This document shows, in pieces, positions 1 to 5,830 of a stretch of 5,904 bases of DNA; the stretch's first letter is position 1; every line of letters starts with the position of its first letter. Location: positions 1 through 5,904 of the forward strand of contig JAKBCJ010000307.1 in assembly GCA_021807975.1 (NCBI GenBank), read 5' to 3'. A program made the translations under genes and the position numbers. The notes under the pieces were generated by a model, which saw nothing but the letters and a program-made list of their open reading frames with translations, did no database searches and was not told the DNA's origin. Source of the stretch: Pseudomonadota bacterium. Its GTDB lineage: Bacteria > Pseudomonadota > Alphaproteobacteria > Acetobacterales > Acetobacteraceae.

Positions 1-279
1 GGCGATCAGCGCGAGGCCCTGGCAGTGCAGCGCACCTTCGCCGCGGCCCTTGGCCAGCAGGGTCTCGGCGATCGACAGGGCGCTGGCCGGGTCGCTGGTC
101 AGCGTGGCCAGGCACCCTTCATAGGCGGCGCCTTCGGCGATTCGGGGCGGGAACGGCGGGGTCGGTAACGCGGTTTCTTCCGTCGGAGCGGGGGCCGGGG
201 CGGACAGCCGCCAGTAGCCGGCGGCAACGGTGCCGATCAAAGCGGCTGAGGCGCAAAACGCTGTGACTCGCCGGTCCAT
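1..279 (-). CDS. Exported or membrane-anchored hypothetical protein, TPR-like, C-terminus outside window
   Basis: I translated this by hand from the ATG at 279 down to base 1. The frame stays open for 93 codons and continues off the left edge. Residues about 6-22 form a hydrophobic stretch after MDRR, consistent with a signal peptide or a single N-terminal membrane anchor. A Pro/Ala-rich linker follows (residues about 30-47, including PTPPFPP). From about residue 52 the chain becomes helical and alanine/leucine-rich, with a Cys at 56 and a second at 85 in an ALHCQGLALIA segment. That segment resembles the small-residue pattern of TPR-like helical repeats. The start lies 10 bases after the stop of the upstream TPR/glycosyltransferase-like gene, so the two are probably one transcript. 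I see no strong Shine-Dalgarno before this ATG, which fits translational coupling. The function is not recognisable, and the TPR assignment is an inference from pattern only. Confidence 0.72.
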   Translation of the reverse strand, partial: MDRRVTAFCASAALIGTVAAGYWRLSAPAPAPTEETALPTPPFPPRIAEGAAYEGCLATLTSDPASALSIAETLLAKGRGEGALHCQGLALIA

Positions 280-289
280 GACGCTTAGC

Positions 290-1471
290 TTACGGCATTT
301 TGGTGAAATGGAGGAAGGCATTCTGACCGATATGGTGCCCGGCTGGCAGGGCGCCGAACGGCGGAAACGGCACGCTGCCCGTAGCCGGATGGAAAATACT
401 GTCGTGGATCAGGATGTTACCGCGAATGGCCGGCCAGACGACGGCCGCCAGGATATCCTGGTCGATGTGGCCGGTTTCCATTCGCCAGAATGTGTGTTCG
501 GCCAGCAGGGCATCGGGGGACGGCACGATGCCGCCGACTCCGCCCCACATGCCGGCCAGCAGCAGGTCGGTATGGCTGTACCAGTCGCGCATGGCATGGA
601 AGTAAAAGCCGGATCGCAGCCAGTCGTCCACGGCCACCCGCTCTTTCACCGTTAGCAATGAGTCCGCATCGCGGATCAGGAAGCGGCGGACGGACGGGTC
701 GGCGGCGGCGGCAAAGCGCCACAGCAGGCCGCGATGGGCCGGGCCGTCGCCGGCATTGCCGGAGGGCCGCAACTGCACGCCGAGGCTGGCCAGTTCTTGC
801 AGGTAGCCGGAATCGACCGTGTCGCCGTGATAGACGCGGATGGTCCATTCCGGAAACAGGTGCGGCCGAATGCGGGCATTTTCCAGCAGCGGCACCTGAT
901 AGCGCGGCGCATTGCCCCACAGCGAGTAGGCGACGATGTTGCGATCCGGCTGACCGTGGTCGAATGGCGGCGGGGGGCCGGGCGGAACCGCGAACAACGG
1001 CGGCGCATGGCCGAACCGGCGGTCTTTTGCCTCCAGCGCCATGCGGCCGGCATTCCGAGCCGGATCGAGGTGTCCGGCGCGGGTGTGGGCTTCGCACAGA
1101 CAGTCGTGGACGTTGGGGCTGTCGGACCCCAGGCGCAGGGCTTGCTGGCAGGCGGCGATCGCGCCGGCGCCGTCGCCGGCAGAGAGCAGCAGGACAGCGA
1201 GGTTCTCGCGGATGGCCGGATTCGCGGGATGAAGGATGGCGCCTGCCCGCAGCGCGGCGATGCCGTCGGCCGGGCGGCCCGCCTGATGGCGGATCAGGCC
1301 GGCGAACAGGAAGTCGTCAGCCGATGGGGGGAGGGCGGTGGCCAGAACCGCGGACTGGGCGTTGTCGGCCTGCGTCAGCCGGCCTTGCCGGTAAGCGTCC
1401 GCGGCGGTTTGCCGCAGCTTGTCGAGGGCGGAGATGTTTTGGACGCCGCCGCCGTTGTCTGGCCGGGACAT
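290..1471 (-). CDS. TPR protein with C-terminal glycosyltransferase-like (DxD) domain
   Basis: This is a 393-residue protein with no signal peptide, so it is probably cytoplasmic or peripheral to the membrane. Residues about 15-150 read as TPR-type helix pairs, for example FLFAGLIRHQAGRPADGIAA (54-73) and LAVLLLSAGDGAGAIAACQQ (91-110). A proline-rich linker (about 158-170) separates them from the second domain. Residues about 178-390 look like a GT-A-type glycosyltransferase: IVAYSLWGNAPRY (179-191), WTIRVYHGD (209-217), then RFLIRDADS (263-271) with a DxD at D268/D270, MRDWYSHTDLLLAGMWGG (294-311), and HIDQDIL (335-341). In known GT-A enzymes the DxD pair binds the metal and nucleotide-sugar; applying that here is inference. 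The start is the ATG at 1471, preceded by a weak CAGGG sequence. Gene 1 follows after 10 bases. Substrate and product are unknown; a role in surface polysaccharide or protein glycosylation is possible. Other annotations might simply call it a tetratricopeptide repeat protein. Confidence 0.85.
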   Translation of the reverse strand: MSRPDNGGGVQNISALDKLRQTAADAYRQGRLTQADNAQSAVLATALPPSADDFLFAGLIRHQAGRPADGIAALRAGAILHPANPAIRENLAVLLLSAGDGAGAIAACQQALRLGSDSPNVHDCLCEAHTRAGHLDPARNAGRMALEAKDRRFGHAPPLFAVPPGPPPPFDHGQPDRNIVAYSLWGNAPRYQVPLLENARIRPHLFPEWTIRVYHGDTVDSGYLQELASLGVQLRPSGNAGDGPAHRGLLWRFAAAADPSVRRFLIRDADSLLTVKERVAVDDWLRSGFYFHAMRDWYSHTDLLLAGMWGGVGGIVPSPDALLAEHTFWRMETGHIDQDILAAVVWPAIRGNILIHDSIFHPATGSVPFPPFGALPAGHHIGQNAFLHFTKMP

Positions 1472-1752
1472 GGGTTATCGCCCTGCGGCGGCGCGCGGCG
1501 GGGCCTGTAGGGATAGGCTGCGACATAACCACTTCGATCGATGCACGTCCGGTGTTCCCCGTCATGGCGGGTGCGGGCCCGCTATCAACGCCTTTCGCGA
1601 GAAGACGACTGCAAGGCATGGATGACATGCCCGCGGCCGCCATGACAATGAGAGGCTGCGGATATCAGCCACGTGCCCCGGCTATTGTGTTGCGTCTTTT
1701 ACACGGCCGGTCACAGGGCCGCTTATACGCCGTTTCGTTGGGTATGGCCGGT
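1472..1752. other. Non-coding gap between the PEP-CTERM gene and the TPR/glycosyltransferase-like gene
   Basis: This 281-base stretch has no credible gene; short frames crossing it are Arg/Pro-rich and unlike any family I know. It must carry the 3' end of the PEP-CTERM gene transcript and the leader of the TPR/glycosyltransferase-like gene, both reading leftward. I could not find a convincing -35/-10 pair for the latter. The notable content is the inverted repeat at 1561-1646, listed separately. Confidence 0.6.
1561..1646. repeat. Imperfect 18-bp inverted repeat enclosing smaller hairpins
   Basis: The left arm 1561-1578 and right arm 1629-1646 are reverse complements at 16 of 18 positions. 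The outer ten bases (GTCATGGCGG / CCGCCATGAC) match exactly, then there are two mismatches, then six more matches (GCGGGC / GCCCGC). Inside it, GGCATG (1615-1620) and CATGCC (1626-1631) form a separate perfect 6-bp hairpin with a 5-base loop that competes with the right arm. It lies in the leader region of the TPR/glycosyltransferase-like gene on the minus strand. It could be a structured mRNA leader, a terminator-like structure, or a small palindromic mobile repeat. One copy cannot tell these apart. Confidence 0.5.
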
Positions 1753-2874
1753 TCAATCGCCCGATGCCGGGCGGCGGCGGCGCATCAGGCCGGTGAAAGC
1801 GGCGCTGGCTGCCAGGATGGACAGGCTGGCCGGTTCCGGAGCCGATACGCCGGACACGCTGGTCAGACTGGCTGCGGCCCCGACCGGATTGTTGGCGGCC
1901 AGAAACAGCCCCGCGCCGTTGCCGGCCGATATCCTATATCCCAGCCCTTGCAGCACCATGCCATCCGAAACCGACAGCCCCTGATTGGTGCCGGTGACGA
2001 GACTTGTGTTCTGGGAATCGTTGGTGGAGGTCCCCGAGGTGGACCAGTCGCTGCGGTCGCCGCCGGTGGAGGTGCTGTCCACCGTGCCCAGCGCGGTTGT
2101 CCCGCCATTGGTGGACAGATAGGCCGATGCGGTTTCGGTAAAGGCGGCCGGGGTGCCGGGCGAACTGTAGCGGAACAGGTCCAGCGGATTGGCCTGATTT
2201 AGATAGAGCGCCGCGGCGGCACTGTTGTTCAGGGTGGATGTGCGGCCGAGCACCTCGTCAATTTCATGCTGTGCGGCGGCCTGGAACGAATAATACCCCG
2301 ATACCGGGGTGGTGCCATAATAGAACGGTGCGGTGCTGGAAAAGCCGATATACCCGTCATAGGCTTGCGCCACGGAGTAGGTGGCGCCCAGCCCGAGCGC
2401 CTTTACCTCGGCTTGGGCCATGTAGAATGTCTTGCCGCCGGTCGGGTCTGTGGCGGGCAGGTTCCTGACCCCGGCGGCGGCGAGAGCCGCGGTTGTGTTG
2501 GCGAAGGACGCAGCGGCGGTCGTGCCCATTGCGTCGGTGACATTGTAACTGCCGGAGACGCTCCCGGATGCCAGGGGCCTGGAACCGACGGCCGAACCCG
2601 ACGGCGCGATCGTCCCGGACGAGACGTAGATGTCGATCGTGGCTTGGTTCGTCAGGGCGTTGGAAAATTGCTGCGCGACCGTGTTGAAAGACGATTCCAC
2701 GGTTGATGCGTTCGCGAGCGAGGTTATCGACGTGTCATAAGTGACGCAGATTTCCAAGCCGGTGCCGGTGGTGCAGGATGGGCCGGCGGTGGCCGGGGCG
2801 ATGGTGAAAACGAGGCCCGAGAGAACGCCGAGCGTGGCGAAAGAGCCAGTCTTGACCAGGGATTCCATCGTCAT
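1753..2874 (-). CDS. Secreted PEP-CTERM protein, predicted metalloprotease-like (HExxE motif)
   Basis: This 373-residue protein has a signal peptide: residues 7-30 are hydrophobic and end in APATA, so cleavage is likely after A30. The mature chain is Ser/Thr/Ala/Gly-rich with few charges, typical of an extracellular protein, and C34 and C43 could form a disulfide. The segment AAQHEIDEVLGR (200-211) has H203 and E204 in the HExx arrangement of zinc metalloproteases, but E207 takes the place of the usual second histidine. The C-terminus is a PEP-CTERM tail: PEP at 346-348, a hydrophobic segment 351-364, then RRRR at 365-368. In known systems this tail is processed by exosortase in the inner membrane; no exosortase gene is in the window. 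From memory the protein resembles the exported family annotated NF038122 family metalloprotease, but I could not verify that. The ATG at 2874 is preferred over 2868 because GGAGG lies 10 bases upstream. Proteolytic activity is inferred, not shown. Confidence 0.85.
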   Translation of the reverse strand: MTMESLVKTGSFATLGVLSGLVFTIAPATAGPSCTTGTGLEICVTYDTSITSLANASTVESSFNTVAQQFSNALTNQATIDIYVSSGTIAPSGSAVGSRPLASGSVSGSYNVTDAMGTTAAASFANTTAALAAAGVRNLPATDPTGGKTFYMAQAEVKALGLGATYSVAQAYDGYIGFSSTAPFYYGTTPVSGYYSFQAAAQHEIDEVLGRTSTLNNSAAAALYLNQANPLDLFRYSSPGTPAAFTETASAYLSTNGGTTALGTVDSTSTGGDRSDWSTSGTSTNDSQNTSLVTGTNQGLSVSDGMVLQGLGYRISAGNGAGLFLAANNPVGAAASLTSVSGVSAPEPASLSILAASAAFTGLMRRRRPASGD

Positions 2875-2884
2875 CCGCGTTTTT

Positions 2885-2889
2885 CCTCC
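2885..2889 (-). promoter_or_regulatory. Ribosome binding site of the PEP-CTERM gene
   Basis: GGAGG on the minus strand, followed by AAAAACGCGG (10 bases) and the ATG at 2874. This decides the start: the second in-frame ATG at 2868 would be 16 bases away. Confidence 0.75.
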
Positions 2890-2968
2890 GTTCGCCTTCG
2901 GCTGACGATAGCGCAGGCGCCGGCCGACGCGGGGGAGATGACCGAACCTCTATCGAATTGCCTTTTCG

Positions 2969-2997
2969 TTACTACGGCCGAGCGGAAACGATTGCAA
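2969..2997 (-). promoter_or_regulatory. Candidate sigma-70-type promoter for the PEP-CTERM gene
   Basis: On the minus strand TTGCAA (2997-2992) is followed by a 17-base spacer and TAGTAA (2974-2969). Both are reasonable matches to TTGACA and TATAAT at the optimal spacing. Transcription would start near 2962, giving a leader of roughly 90 bases before the ATG at 2874. The call rests on sequence match only. Confidence 0.35.
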
Positions 2998-3038
2998 GCA
3001 GCGGGTGTCCCAATTCGGGCTTATCGTCCAACTTTATG

Positions 3039-3083
3039 CAAACGCCGCACGCGCCTTCATGTGAATGACGCGTGCGGCGTTTG
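3039..3083 (-). terminator. Intrinsic terminator-type hairpin after glcB, perfect 15-bp stem
   Basis: CAAACGCCGCACGCG (3039-3053) and CGCGTGCGGCGTTTG (3069-3083) are exact reverse complements around a 15-base loop, which itself contains a TTCA-TG-TGAA mini-palindrome. The hairpin begins 9 bases after the glcB stop codon on the minus strand. The stem is GC-rich inside with an A-rich foot on one side and a T-rich foot on the other, so it can work in either direction. The U-tract is only three bases and is followed by GCAUAAAG, so termination may be partial and 3'-end protection is an alternative role. It separates glcB from the PEP-CTERM gene. Confidence 0.75.
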
Positions 3084-3092
3084 GTTACAGTC

Positions 3093-5261
3093 TCAGGCGG
3101 CGGCTTTCGCTTCCCGGCGGCGGCGGTGCAGGATGAATTCGGTATAGCCGTTGGGTTGGGTGCGGCCTTCGAAGATCAGGTCACAGGCGGCCTTGAATGC
3201 TACTCCGTCGAAGCCGGGCGCCATCGGCTTGTACAGCGCGTCGCCGGCATTCTGGCGATCCACGACCAGGGCCATACGCTGCAGCGCCTCGGTCACCTGG
3301 TCCCGCGTCACGACGCCGTGGTGCAGCCAGTTGGCGATGTGCTGGGACGAAATCCGCAGCGTCGCACGGTCTTCCATCAGCCCGATATCGTGGATATCCG
3401 GCACCTTGGAGCAGCCGACGCCCTGGTCGATCCAGCGCACGACGTAGCCCAGGATGCCCTGGCAGTTGTTGTCCAGCTCCTGCTTCAGGTCGTCGGGCGA
3501 CCAGTTCTGGCCCTCGGCCAGGGGGATGGTCAGCAGGTCGGTCAATGCCGCCCGCTTGCGCGATGCCAGTTCGGTCTGGCGGGCGGCGACATCGACCTGG
3601 TGGTAGTGCAGCGCGTGCAGCGTCGCGGCGGTCGGGGAGGGGACCCAGGCGGTGTTCGCACCAGCCATCGGGTGGCCGATTTTCTGCACCAGCATGTCCG
3701 CCATCCGGTCTGGCGCCGCCCACATGCCCTTGCCGATCTGCGCCTTGCCGCGCAGGCCGCATTCCAGGCCGATGTCGACGTTCTGGTCTTCATAGGCTTT
3801 GATCCAGGCGGTGCCGCGCATTTCGTTCTTGCGGATCATCGGGCCGGCTTCGATCGAGGTGTGAATCTCGTCGCCGGTGCGGTCCAGGAAGCCGGTGTTG
3901 ATGAACACCACGCGCGACGAGGCTGCCGCGATGCAGGCTTTCAGGTTGGCGGAGGTGCGGCGTTCCTCATCCATGATGCCCATCTTCAGGGTGTTCGCCG
4001 TCAGGCCGAGGATGGCTTCGACGCGGCCGAACAGGTCGTTGGTCAGCGCCACTTCCTCCGGCCCGTGCATCTTCGGCTTCACGATATAGACCGAACCCGC
4101 CCGGCTGTTCTTGATCGGGCCCTTGCCGTTCAGGTCGTGCATCGCGATCAGCGAAGTCACCGCCGCATCAAGGAAACCTTCCGGGATTTCCGCGCCGGAG
4201 GCATCCAGCACCGCGTCGGTGTACATATGGTGGCCCACATTGCGGATCAGCATCAGGCTGCGGCCGGACAACCATACGCTGCCGCTGCCCGACGGCTTGG
4301 TGTATTGCCGGTCAGCGTTCAGCTTGCGGGTCATCATCTGGCCACCCTTTTCGAAGGTGTCCGCCAGCGTGCCGTTCATCAGGCCCAGCCAGTTGCGATA
4401 CGCAAGGACTTTGTCCTCGGCATCGACCGCGGCGATGGAGTCCTCGCAATCCTGGATGGTGGTCAGCGCCGCTTCCATCATCACGTCGGCCACGCCGGCC
4501 GGGTCGGTCGCGCCGATGGAATGGGTGCGGTCGATCACGATTTCGAGATGCAGACCGTTATGCTTCAGCAGCACGAGAGACGGCGCGGCTGCTTCCCCCT
4601 GGTAGCCGGCGAACTGGGCGGGGTCTTTCAACCCGGTGGCGGAACCGTCTTTCAGGGTGACCGACAATGCGCCGCCGACGACTGCGTAGCCCGTTGCATC
4701 GGTATGGCTGGCGTTGCCCAGAGGCGCCGCTCCGTCCAGGATTTCCCGGGCCTTGGCAACGACCTTGTCGCCGCGAACCTTGTTGAAGCCCTTGCCGCGC
4801 GCCGCGCCGCCGTCGTCCGGGATGGCATCGGTGCCGTACAATGCATCGTACAGGCTGCCCCAACGGGCGTTGGCTGCGTTCAGCGCATAGCGGGCGTTGG
4901 TCACCGGCACAACGAGCTGCGGGCCGGCCAGGGTGGCGATTTCGGGATCGACGTTGGAGGTGTTCACGGCCACGGAGGCCGGTTCTTCCACCAGATACCC
5001 GATGCCGCGCAGGAAACCCAGATAACCCGCCATATCCGCCGGCTTGCCCTTGTTCGCCAGGTGCCAGGCGTCGAGTTGCGCCTGGATGCTGTCGCGCTTG
5101 TTCAGCAGCGCCTTGCAACGCGGCGCCAGATCGGTCAGCAGGCTGGAGAAGCCGGCCCAAAACGCCCCGGCCCCGATCGCGGTGCCGGGTAAGGCTTCGC
5201 TGTTGACAAAATCGTAGAGCGGCTTTGCGATGCGGATACCGGATTGCGCGATGTAATCCAT
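3093..5261 (-). CDS. glcB: Malate synthase G
   Basis: This enzyme condenses glyoxylate with acetyl-CoA to give malate and CoA, the second committed step of the glyoxylate cycle and the entry route for glycolate-derived glyoxylate. It is a soluble Mg-dependent monomer in the cytoplasm. The protein is 722 residues, essentially the length of E. coli GlcB (about 723), and reads as the same family throughout: [17 protein letters not shown] (389-405), [15 protein letters not shown] (423-437), [13 protein letters not shown] (453-465), [10 protein letters not shown] (505-514), [20 protein letters not shown] (533-552), and [20 protein letters not shown] (616-635). Residues corresponding to the known active site are present: R340, the Mg ligands E432 and D460, C617, and the catalytic base D631. 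The start is the ATG at 5261, with AGGAG nine bases upstream. An upstream in-frame ATG at 5420 would add 53 residues with no family resemblance. No isocitrate lyase or glycolate oxidase gene is in the window, so it appears to be a single-gene unit. Confidence 0.97.
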   Translation of the reverse strand: MDYIAQSGIRIAKPLYDFVNSEALPGTAIGAGAFWAGFSSLLTDLAPRCKALLNKRDSIQAQLDAWHLANKGKPADMAGYLGFLRGIGYLVEEPASVAVNTSNVDPEIATLAGPQLVVPVTNARYALNAANARWGSLYDALYGTDAIPDDGGAARGKGFNKVRGDKVVAKAREILDGAAPLGNASHTDATGYAVVGGALSVTLKDGSATGLKDPAQFAGYQGEAAAPSLVLLKHNGLHLEIVIDRTHSIGATDPAGVADVMMEAALTTIQDCEDSIAAVDAEDKVLAYRNWLGLMNGTLADTFEKGGQMMTRKLNADRQYTKPSGSGSVWLSGRSLMLIRNVGHHMYTDAVLDASGAEIPEGFLDAAVTSLIAMHDLNGKGPIKNSRAGSVYIVKPKMHGPEEVALTNDLFGRVEAILGLTANTLKMGIMDEERRTSANLKACIAAASSRVVFINTGFLDRTGDEIHTSIEAGPMIRKNEMRGTAWIKAYEDQNVDIGLECGLRGKAQIGKGMWAAPDRMADMLVQKIGHPMAGANTAWVPSPTAATLHALHYHQVDVAARQTELASRKRAALTDLLTIPLAEGQNWSPDDLKQELDNNCQGILGYVVRWIDQGVGCSKVPDIHDIGLMEDRATLRISSQHIANWLHHGVVTRDQVTEALQRMALVVDRQNAGDALYKPMAPGFDGVAFKAACDLIFEGRTQPNGYTEFILHRRRREAKAAA

Positions 5262-5270
5262 ACGGACAGG

Positions 5271-5275
5271 CTCCT
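5271..5275 (-). promoter_or_regulatory. Ribosome binding site of glcB
   Basis: AGGAG on the minus strand with a 9-base spacer to the ATG at 5261. This supports the MDYIAQ start over the open frame extending up to 5420. Confidence 0.75.
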
Positions 5276-5303
5276 GAGCGGAAAAACAGGTCGGAAAACC
5301 GGC

Positions 5304-5332
5304 ATATAGGCTGGAATTCGGCCTCTGTGCCA
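5304..5332 (-). promoter_or_regulatory. Candidate glcB promoter
   Basis: On the minus strand CTATAT (5309-5304) matches the alphaproteobacterial -10 consensus exactly. Seventeen bases upstream is TGGCAC (5332-5327), a poor -35. Transcription would begin near 5297 and give a leader of about 36 bases. TGGCAC also resembles the -24 half of a sigma-54 promoter, but no matching -12 GC element follows at the required distance. A weak -35 could mean activator dependence; that is inference. Confidence 0.4.
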
Positions 5333-5399
5333 GTCCCCGGCGGGACCATCGCGGCCTGAATGCGACGATCGGGGGGCAAAAAACACCTGCGACCGGATG

Positions 5400-5406
5400 C
5401 TTGACT
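5400..5406 (+). promoter_or_regulatory. Candidate -35 element for a plus-strand transcript
   Basis: CTTGACT on the plus strand contains the exact alphaproteobacterial -35 CTTGAC. No good -10 follows at 16-18 bases; AATGTC at 5423-5428 is the best-placed candidate and is weak. The element sits in the loop of a small inverted repeat (CCGGA 5393-5397 / TCCGG 5406-5410). If used, transcription would start near 5431-5436, immediately before the stem of the candidate small RNA. Confidence 0.3.
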
Positions 5407-5430
5407 CCGGCCAGCGACACACAATGTCCA

Positions 5431-5511
5431 TCTACGCGGATGATGGCTAGGCCTCATTCGCGTGACGTTTCCCCCCCAAACTTAAACGGCGCTCTCGGGC
5501 GCCGTTTTTTT
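5431..5511 (+). ncRNA. Candidate small regulatory RNA, about 80 nt, divergent from glcB
   Basis: No protein frame explains this stretch, but its folding is orderly. First comes a long stem: ACGCGGATGA (5434-5443), a single bulged T at 5444, GGC (5445-5447), a TAG loop, GCC (5451-5453), and TCATTCGCGT (5454-5463), giving 13 pairs with one G-U wobble. Then there is an apparently unpaired linker with seven consecutive C (5471-5477) flanked by TTT and AAA. Last is a strong rho-independent terminator (5484-5511). Stem, C-rich single strand and terminator is a common sRNA architecture, and C-rich anti-Shine-Dalgarno segments are known in alphaproteobacterial sRNAs. A CTTGAC -35 element lies about 30 bases upstream. 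The 5' end is uncertain because the -10 is weak. I do not recognise a named RNA family. The alternative is a bidirectional terminator for xerC plus an unrelated palindrome. Confidence 0.42.
5484..5511 (+). terminator. Strong rho-independent terminator
   Basis: AAACGGCGC (5484-5492) and GCGCCGTTT (5499-5507) pair perfectly around a 6-base loop, and the T-run spans 5505-5511 (seven T). The T-run makes the plus strand the principal direction, although no plus-strand protein gene precedes it. Read on the minus strand the stem is followed by TTTAAGTTT, so it could also stop transcription arriving from xerC. Confidence 0.85.
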
Positions 5512-5809
5512 GGTGCGGCGCTTGGTCGCGCCTGCTGCCGCCGGGCCCTGCCGTCGCGTCTGGATGACACACGGCGGCGGCTTCCTTCACGATTGGATCA
5601 TTTTTGGGATCGATGCCGGGGTTTCACCGGGTCCGATCGGCTCCGGCTTCGGGCAAAGTGGCGGCTGACCGTCGGGGCGCTGTTCGGTGGGCCGCGTTGA
5701 ACGCTGAAGCCGCTGTTGGCTCGTTTGATTGGTTTGGAAGGGCGCGACGGTCCGCCGGGGCAGCGCGCAAAGATTTGCGACTTGCATCGCCGCCGGACAA
5801 AAACCCGGG
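5512..5809. other. Non-coding gap between the terminator and the xerC end
   Basis: About 300 bases with no gene I can support. Short open frames on both strands here (for example 5587-5787 minus and 5604-5873 plus) are rich in Arg, Ser and Pro, have no convincing ribosome binding site and no recognisable family. No tRNA-like T-arm is visible. The only structured items are the palindrome at 5766-5779 and the hairpin overlapping the xerC end. Confidence 0.55.
5766..5779. repeat. Short palindrome CGCAAA-GA-TTTGCG
   Basis: A perfect 6-bp inverted repeat with a 2-base centre, lying about 30 bases beyond the xerC stop. The compact dyad could be a binding site for a dimeric regulator or a small hairpin. 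No adjacent gene start makes its role clear. Confidence 0.3.
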
Positions 5810-5830
5810 TCAACCGCGCGGGTGGGTTTT
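5799..5830 (-). terminator. Weak candidate terminator at the end of xerC
   Basis: On the minus strand AAAACCC (5830-5824) pairs with GGGTTTT (5806-5800), with five T at 5803-5799 and a 17-base loop holding further GC-rich complementarity. The left arm lies within the last codons of xerC and the stop codon at 5812-5810 is in the loop. The large loop and the U-run being part of the stem make it a weak example. Confidence 0.3.

Noticed and set aside
1704..1721. Small hairpin CGGCC / GGCCG as terminator of the PEP-CTERM gene
   Set aside because: Only a 5-bp stem, and no T-run follows it on the minus strand.
490..2202. 570-codon open frame on the plus strand
   Set aside because: It runs across two minus-strand genes and the gap between them, with an Arg/Gly/Ala-rich product typical of a GC-rich shadow frame.
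3072..5192. 706-codon open frame on the plus strand opposite glcB
   Set aside because: It lies antisense to a certain malate synthase G gene; the frame is open because of high third-position GC, and its His/Gln/Arg/Val-rich product resembles no family.
5378..5410. CCGGA/TCCGG hairpin followed by six T on the minus strand as a terminator
   Set aside because: The 5-bp stem is separated from the T-run by nine bases, too far for an intrinsic terminator; the segment lies upstream of the glcB promoter candidate.
5262..5420. N-terminal extension of glcB to the ATG at 5420
   Set aside because: The 53 extra residues have no resemblance to malate synthase, whereas the ATG at 5261 has a good Shine-Dalgarno and gives the expected family length.
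5536..5581. GCCGCCG / CGGCGGC inverted repeat
   Set aside because: Seven GC-only bases with a loop of nearly 30 bases are expected by chance in DNA of this composition.
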